Position numbers and translations under genes: made by a program. The notes beneath the pieces are model-generated. The model was not told the DNA's origin. It did no database searches and worked only from the letters and a program-made list of their open reading frames with translations. DNA of 64,000 nucleotides from NCBI RefSeq assembly GCF_003268025.1, contig NZ_QLUW01000005.1, positions 1 through 64,000 of the forward strand, written 5' to 3'. Positions 60,004-64,000 of this stretch are shown one piece after another. The stretch's first letter is position 1. Each line of letters begins with the position of its first letter. The DNA comes from Paenibacillus montanisoli. GTDB taxonomy: Bacteria > Bacillota > Bacilli > Paenibacillales > Paenibacillaceae.

Positions 60004-60629
60004 TCCAAATCCTCCTCCTTCCAATGCTTGCGCATCCATTGTCTCGCCCGGTAAAGCTTCGACTCCACGCTCTTCACCTGCAGCTGCTCCAGCTCGGCAA
60101 TTTCCTTATGCGGCCGTTCCTCGAGAAAATAAGAACGAACGACGCGGCGATACCCCTCCGGAAGGGTACTGACCATCGCGCGCACGCGCCGAATGCGGTC
60201 CCGCCTGAGCGCCACGATTTCCGCCGGCGGCGCATGGCCCGCTGCAGCTTCCGCCGGCCCCTTTGCTCCTTGCCGCTCGGCGCTTGCCGCCGCTTTGCTC
60301 CATGTCTGCGCCGCCGCTTCGCCCTGGGACAATGCCTCTTGGCCGGCGCGCTGCAGCAGCGCCTCCTTACGGGTATTGCGCCTTCGGCAGTCGATTGCGA
60401 GATTCATGGCTATGCGTGCTGCCCATGTTTTGAAGCCTTCGCCGCGGTAGCTCGGAAGGGAGAGATAAATCCGCACGAACGTCTCCTGCAGCGTATCCTC
60501 CGCATCGCCCGAATCGCGCAGCACGCTCCAGATAAGCCGGTACAGTTCATCCCGGTACAGCGCAACCAGTTCCCCGTACGCCTCGCGATTTCCTTGTTTA
60601 ATCTGTGTAATTAACGCTTCGTCCCGAAT
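60000..60629 (-). CDS. ECF-type RNA polymerase sigma factor, apparent ATT start
   Basis: Regions 2 (SGDAEDTLQETF, AARIAMNLAID) and 4 (LPEGYRRVVRSYF, HKEIAELEQL, SKLYRARQWM) are clear. The first ordinary start is GTG at 60524, which would cut off region 2.1. Upstream in the same frame, 35 codons read IRDEALITQIKQGNREAYGE and on, the normal ECF N-terminus, back to an ATT at 60627-60629 that has GGGGAGGG about six bases before it; a stop lies five codons above. I take ATT as the start, giving 209 residues. A long Ala/Gln-rich linker (about 108-138) separates regions 2 and 4. First gene of the operon with its anti-sigma factor and two membrane proteins. Confidence 0.82.
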   Translation of the reverse strand: MRDEALITQIKQGNREAYGELVALYRDELYRLIWSVLRDSGDAEDTLQETFVRIYLSLPSYRGEGFKTWAARIAMNLAIDCRRRNTRKEALLQRAGQEALSQGEAAAQTWSKAAASAERQGAKGPAEAAAGHAPPAEIVALRRDRIRRVRAMVSTLPEGYRRVVRSYFLEERPHKEIAELEQLQVKSVESKLYRARQWMRKHWKEEDLE

Positions 60630-60733
60630 CTCTCTCCCTCCCCTCTACTTACTAGACGCTTCTGCCCCCGCTTACCCCTGCACTAAGCGAATCATTTTTT
60701 TATCTTGTCCAATCGTACCATAGCAAGCCAACT

Positions 60734-60767
60734 AAAAAAGAAGCTTCTGCAACAAAGCAGAAGCTTC
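60734..60767 (-). terminator. terminator after degU
   Basis: Perfect 11-bp stem GAAGCTTCTGC/GCAGAAGCTTC with a six-base loop and TTTTTT on the minus strand. Confidence 0.9.
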
Positions 60768-60784
60768 TCTCGTCAATATGTATA

Positions 60785-61513
60785 TTAAAGCGTAACCCAA
60801 CCGAATTTAATGGAATTAATAACGGCCTGCGTGCGGTCATCCACTTCCATCTTCTGCAATATGCTGCTGACATGGTTTTTGACCGTTTTCTCGCTAATAA
60901 ACAGGAATTCGCCGATCATCTTGTTGCTCTTGCCTTCGGCCATCAGACGGAGCACCTCCGCCTCGCGGCGCGTGAGCGGATTGTTCTCGCTCGGGATGAA
61001 CTTGACGCCGGCTTCGCGCGTTGCCGCCGCACCGGAGGTTGCGCCAATTTCATCAAGATATGTCATGCGGCGAAGCTGATTGATCAGCTTGCCCGTTACT
61101 TTCGGATGTATGTAAGCGTACCCGTTTACGACCGAACGAATCGCATTCGCGAGCGCCTCTGCTTCCATGTCCTTCAGCAGGTAGCCGCTTGCCCCTTTGC
61201 GGAGCGTTTCGAATACGTAGCTCTCATCGTCATGAATGGATAGAATAATGACTTTGACTTCCGGGAAAATATCGCGCAGACGTTCCGTCGCCACGACGCC
61301 GTTCTCAACCGGCATATTAATATCCATAAGGACGATTTCCGGCTTGTTCTCGTTGCAGAATTCAAGCACCTGAATACCGTCGTTGCACTCTCCGATGACT
61401 TCCAGATCATCTTCCATATTCAGAATCCTCTTCAGGCCTTCGCGAAACAGCTGATGATCGTCGGCGATTAATACTCTTATCTTTCGTTTGCCGTTAGCAG
61501 TTTTTGTTTCCAT
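60785..61513 (-). CDS. degU: response regulator DegU
   Basis: 242 residues from ATG 61513, with AAAGGAG nine bases upstream; a TTG two codons earlier is too close. Receiver domain with the phosphorylated Asp in VLMDINMP and a LuxR-type helix-turn-helix ([24 protein letters not shown], split by the linker PSENNP). Controls exoenzymes, competence and motility in Bacillus. Paired with degS and next to comF, as in that genus. Confidence 0.94.
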   Translation of the reverse strand: METKTANGKRKIRVLIADDHQLFREGLKRILNMEDDLEVIGECNDGIQVLEFCNENKPEIVLMDINMPVENGVVATERLRDIFPEVKVIILSIHDDESYVFETLRKGASGYLLKDMEAEALANAIRSVVNGYAYIHPKVTGKLINQLRRMTYLDEIGATSGAAATREAGVKFIPSENNPLTRREAEVLRLMAEGKSNKMIGEFLFISEKTVKNHVSSILQKMEVDDRTQAVINSIKFGWVTL

Positions 61514-61519
61514 CGTCAA

Positions 61520-62704
61520 TTACTCCTTTCGTAGTTCCGCAGTAATGGGAATATGAATGGTTAATTTCGTGCCTTGACCGATCGCTGATTCGATCTCCAT
61601 CCTTCCTTCGAGCAGCTCCACGCGTTCCCGCATTCCAATGAGGCCAAAGTGCGTGCTGTTTTTAACGCGGGCTTCCATTTGATCCACATGAAAACCGACA
61701 CCGTTATCTTTTACGACGATCTTGACCATTTGGGCTTGATAGGTAAGTTCCAATATAACAAAGGTTGGATCGGCATGTTTAAACGCATTGCTGAACGCTT
61801 CCTGGACCATCCGGTATATGCCGGCCTCCATGGCCGATGGCAGCCGGAACTCCTTGCCGACGGTTTCGAACATCGCCCGGATTTTGCTTTTCTCTTCAAA
61901 ATCCTGAATATATTTACGCAGGGTAGGTACAAGTCCCAAATCATCCAATGCCATTGGTCGCAGATTGAAAATGATTTTGCGGATTTCCTCGATCCCGGAT
62001 CGCACCTGACTCTTTAGATCTACTAATTCTTCTTGCACAATTTGAAATTCCTGCTTCACGAGCATTCTTTCCGCGATTTCCGTCCTTAGCACTAAATTCG
62101 CTAGGGACTGAGCAGGACCGTCGTGAATCTCTCTAGCGATCCGTTTGCGCTCTTCTTCCTGGGCCAAAATAATTTTCAAGCCGATTTGCTGCCTGTTCTT
62201 GGCCGATTCCAAAATGCGGGTCACCTGGTTTAAATCTCCTGCGAGGTACTCTAGCACGACGTTGATTTGCGAGGCGATCGATTCCGCTCGATCGATCGAT
62301 TTCTCCACATTCCGCACCCGCTTCTGCAAATCATCCCGGCGGGCTTTCAAATACGTCTCTTTCTCCCGGAAAACCATGAGATCGAGCTGCAGCTGCGTCG
62401 CTTTTTCGTAAGCCGCTTTAATGTCCTCTTCCTTGTAGCGGACAAAATCGCGGCTTACTTCCGTTAAGCGGATCCGCGCCCGGCGGTAATCCAGCTCCAG
62501 CTTATCGACTTTATCGATAATCGCCGCAGCTTCAGCAAGCACTTGGTTGAGTTCCTGACCGAGAGAGAACATTTCTTTTCGCGCGGACTCGCAAATCTCA
62601 AAGATTTGATATTTGCTGTCCTCCATCACCGAAACCGCGTTCTTGATCACGCGATCGATGTCGTTTATGCGATAATCCACGATACCTCGGCCCACTTTCT
62701 GCAA
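61520..62704 (-). CDS. degS: sensor histidine kinase DegS
   Basis: 394 residues, cytoplasmic, without membrane helices. A coiled-coil N-terminal sensor (about 40-170) precedes the HisKA_3 box with His194 in REIHDGPAQ and a HATPase domain (VKDNGVGF, FGLIGMRERVELL). Phosphorylates DegU. The frame starts at TTG 62704; GTG 62680, preceded closely by GAGG, is an alternative. The degU ribosome site lies at its 3' end. Confidence 0.94.
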   Translation of the reverse strand: MQKVGRGIVDYRINDIDRVIKNAVSVMEDSKYQIFEICESARKEMFSLGQELNQVLAEAAAIIDKVDKLELDYRRARIRLTEVSRDFVRYKEEDIKAAYEKATQLQLDLMVFREKETYLKARRDDLQKRVRNVEKSIDRAESIASQINVVLEYLAGDLNQVTRILESAKNRQQIGLKIILAQEEERKRIAREIHDGPAQSLANLVLRTEIAERMLVKQEFQIVQEELVDLKSQVRSGIEEIRKIIFNLRPMALDDLGLVPTLRKYIQDFEEKSKIRAMFETVGKEFRLPSAMEAGIYRMVQEAFSNAFKHADPTFVILELTYQAQMVKIVVKDNGVGFHVDQMEARVKNSTHFGLIGMRERVELLEGRMEIESAIGQGTKLTIHIPITAELRKE

Positions 62705-62751
62705 GTTATACTGAACCTATCATATCACATAACCGGCCCTAGGCGACTATC

Positions 62752-64000
62752 TCATTGAACGGTAATCGTGCCCAATTTCCCATTCCAGTTGACTTGTAGG
62801 CCTAATTGTTCAGAAACGAGCCGAATCGGAACTAACGTACGGCCGCTTCTCGTAATCGGCGCAACCTCGGATTGCTTCCGAACGCCGGTCAACAAGAAGT
62901 CCTTCCGCCCCACCCACATTTCCAGCAGCTTGTCGCCGCGCAGCACGGAAACGCGTTTCATTGTAGGCTCCCAGCCGATCTGCGCGCCCATCGCTTCCGT
63001 TACGAAACGAAGAGGCAGGTACGTCGTACCGTTCAGCAGCAGCGGTGTAACATCCATCTTGTAAAGCTGTCCATCTACCTTGGCCGACTTGGAGCCGATT
63101 TTCAGCTCGATCGTCGGACGTTTCGGTTCGGCAATCACAGCCGGATACTGGAACGAAATGTTATCCCAAGCGAGCAGGCCGGTTAGCGCACGCTCATCCT
63201 GGCCGTCCTCCAGGGAGGCAACATACAGCCGTTTCAGCTTCACCGGGTAAGCCATTTTATCAGCAGGCAGATTGACCTTAATCTGCTTCCAGCCGACCCA
63301 ATCCACCTGCTTCGCCAGCGTCACCAGATGGGCAGCGCCTTTGCTGTCGATGAATTCGGCGCGGACCCAGTTCAAGCTGCCGTCACCCATCACATCGACA
63401 TTCATTGCCGAAGGATTGCCTTCCACCTGGCGGCCGGTGCCGTTCAGTACCGCATAAGCCGCCTTCGTGCCGGATCCTCCGGTAAAATCATACTGCAATT
63501 GCAGGACATTCGTTGTATTCTCGCCCGGTAGTCCCGAGGCTACGGTAGATGTTCCTACTACACCATTCGTACCTTGGAACGAAATTGGGTAGGTATTCCC
63601 AGAAAAATCTTCAAATTTTTTGTCGGATCCGGCTGCTAGTGCCGCCATGGAGGAAAATCCATCATAACGGGCAATGAGATAGCCCGCTTGCGCAGAAGGA
63701 TTCACGGCTCCGATGGTCAGCGTGTCTCCGCTCCAGGTGCCTGTGAAGCCCTTCATTTCCCATTTAAGAGAAGAAGCCGGAACGGTCAATTGACGGCCGT
63801 CCTTCAGCGTCACGCGAACCGGTACGGATATGGACTTTCCGCTCTCTAGCACGAGCGAGCTTGCATCTACGTTCATGGATGCGATCGAATCGCCGCCGAT
63901 TACTTCAATGTTCAGCTTATCGCTGATCGTGCCGGATTTCACGGTGATGGACGTCTTCCCGGCTTTCGTCGCAGTAAAGGTGTTGCCGGCAAAGGTGCCA
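62752..64000 (-). CDS. secreted protein with copper-amine-oxidase-like stalk domain, 5' end missing
   Basis: The frame is open to the window edge, so the start is outside. The visible 415 residues contain an Ig-like or cadherin-like part (KAGKTSITVKSGTISDKLNIEV), a jelly-roll-type carbohydrate-binding segment (about 130-280 of the visible part) and a C-terminal copper amine oxidase N-domain-like repeat pair (TTYLPLRFVTEAMGAQIGW and RTLVPIRLVSEQLGLQVNW), common in Paenibacillus surface proteins. A catalytic domain, if any, lies upstream. It precedes degS. Confidence 0.85.
   Translation of the reverse strand, partial: GTFAGNTFTATKAGKTSITVKSGTISDKLNIEVIGGDSIASMNVDASSLVLESGKSISVPVRVTLKDGRQLTVPASSLKWEMKGFTGTWSGDTLTIGAVNPSAQAGYLIARYDGFSSMAALAAGSDKKFEDFSGNTYPISFQGTNGVVGTSTVASGLPGENTTNVLQLQYDFTGGSGTKAAYAVLNGTGRQVEGNPSAMNVDVMGDGSLNWVRAEFIDSKGAAHLVTLAKQVDWVGWKQIKVNLPADKMAYPVKLKRLYVASLEDGQDERALTGLLAWDNISFQYPAVIAEPKRPTIELKIGSKSAKVDGQLYKMDVTPLLLNGTTYLPLRFVTEAMGAQIGWEPTMKRVSVLRGDKLLEMWVGRKDFLLTGVRKQSEVAPITRSGRTLVPIRLVSEQLGLQVNWNGKLGTITVQ

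Overview
The window is a contiguous piece of a moderately GC-rich Firmicute chromosome, most likely Paenibacillaceae (Paenibacillus or Cohnella-like). Gene order and protein style match that group: uvrB-uvrA next to minJ-ctpB-M23 peptidase-ftsX-ftsE; degS-degU-comFA-comFC-yvyF-flgM-flgN-flgK-flgL-DUF6470-fliW-csrA-hag-flaG-fliD-fliS-fliT; and hpf-secA-prfB-yitT. Almost everything is core genome on the minus strand. I saw no insertion sequence, prophage, CRISPR array or tRNA gene.

Layout. 1-400: the 5' end of a 16S rRNA gene (minus) with its leader and promoter. 401-10,063: a minus-strand series made of a SARP/BTAD-type regulator, a membrane PP2C phosphatase fused to an RsbW-like kinase domain, a STAS anti-anti-sigma-like protein, then pcrB, pcrA and ligA. 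10,243-12,804: a U32 family protein. 13,013-16,381: an IolE-like sugar isomerase (plus), a small two-helix membrane protein (minus) and a siroheme nitrite/sulfite reductase (plus). 16,390-27,533: uvrA, uvrB, minJ-like, ctpB-like, an M23 murein hydrolase, ftsX and ftsE. 27,803-29,287: a VanW/G5 protein (plus). 29,363-37,640: a complete arginine operon argCJBDFGH preceded by overlapping ARG boxes. 37,655-43,649: yitT, prfB with its programmed frameshift, secA, hpf and a cold shock gene. 43,712-53,679: late flagellar genes with sigma-D promoters and a CsrA-regulated hag leader. 53,768-57,466: comFC, comFA and an unrecognised membrane protein. 57,561-60,629: a four-gene ECF sigma/anti-sigma/membrane-protein operon. 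60,734-62,704: degU and degS. 62,752-64,000: an incomplete secreted protein with a copper-amine-oxidase-like stalk domain.

How the genes work together. The flagellar block shows two control layers. Sigma-D promoters lie before flgM, hag and flaG, and the hag mRNA leader carries a CsrA hairpin, with fliW and csrA immediately upstream. DegS/DegU lies next to the competence (comF) and flagellar genes, as in Bacillus. FtsEX and the adjacent M23 peptidase form a cell-wall hydrolase activation unit beside division (minJ-like) and C-terminal protease genes. The arginine genes form one AhrC/ArgR-controlled unit.

Less ordinary points: the ECF sigma factor has no ATG/GTG/TTG start that would give a complete region 2, and appears to start at ATT; its operon encodes a membrane protein with a threefold PGxGH repeat; a SARP-type regulator is coupled to a fused phosphatase/kinase and a STAS protein; the minJ-like gene appears frameshifted near its 3' end; and a decayed reading frame lies between hag and flaG.
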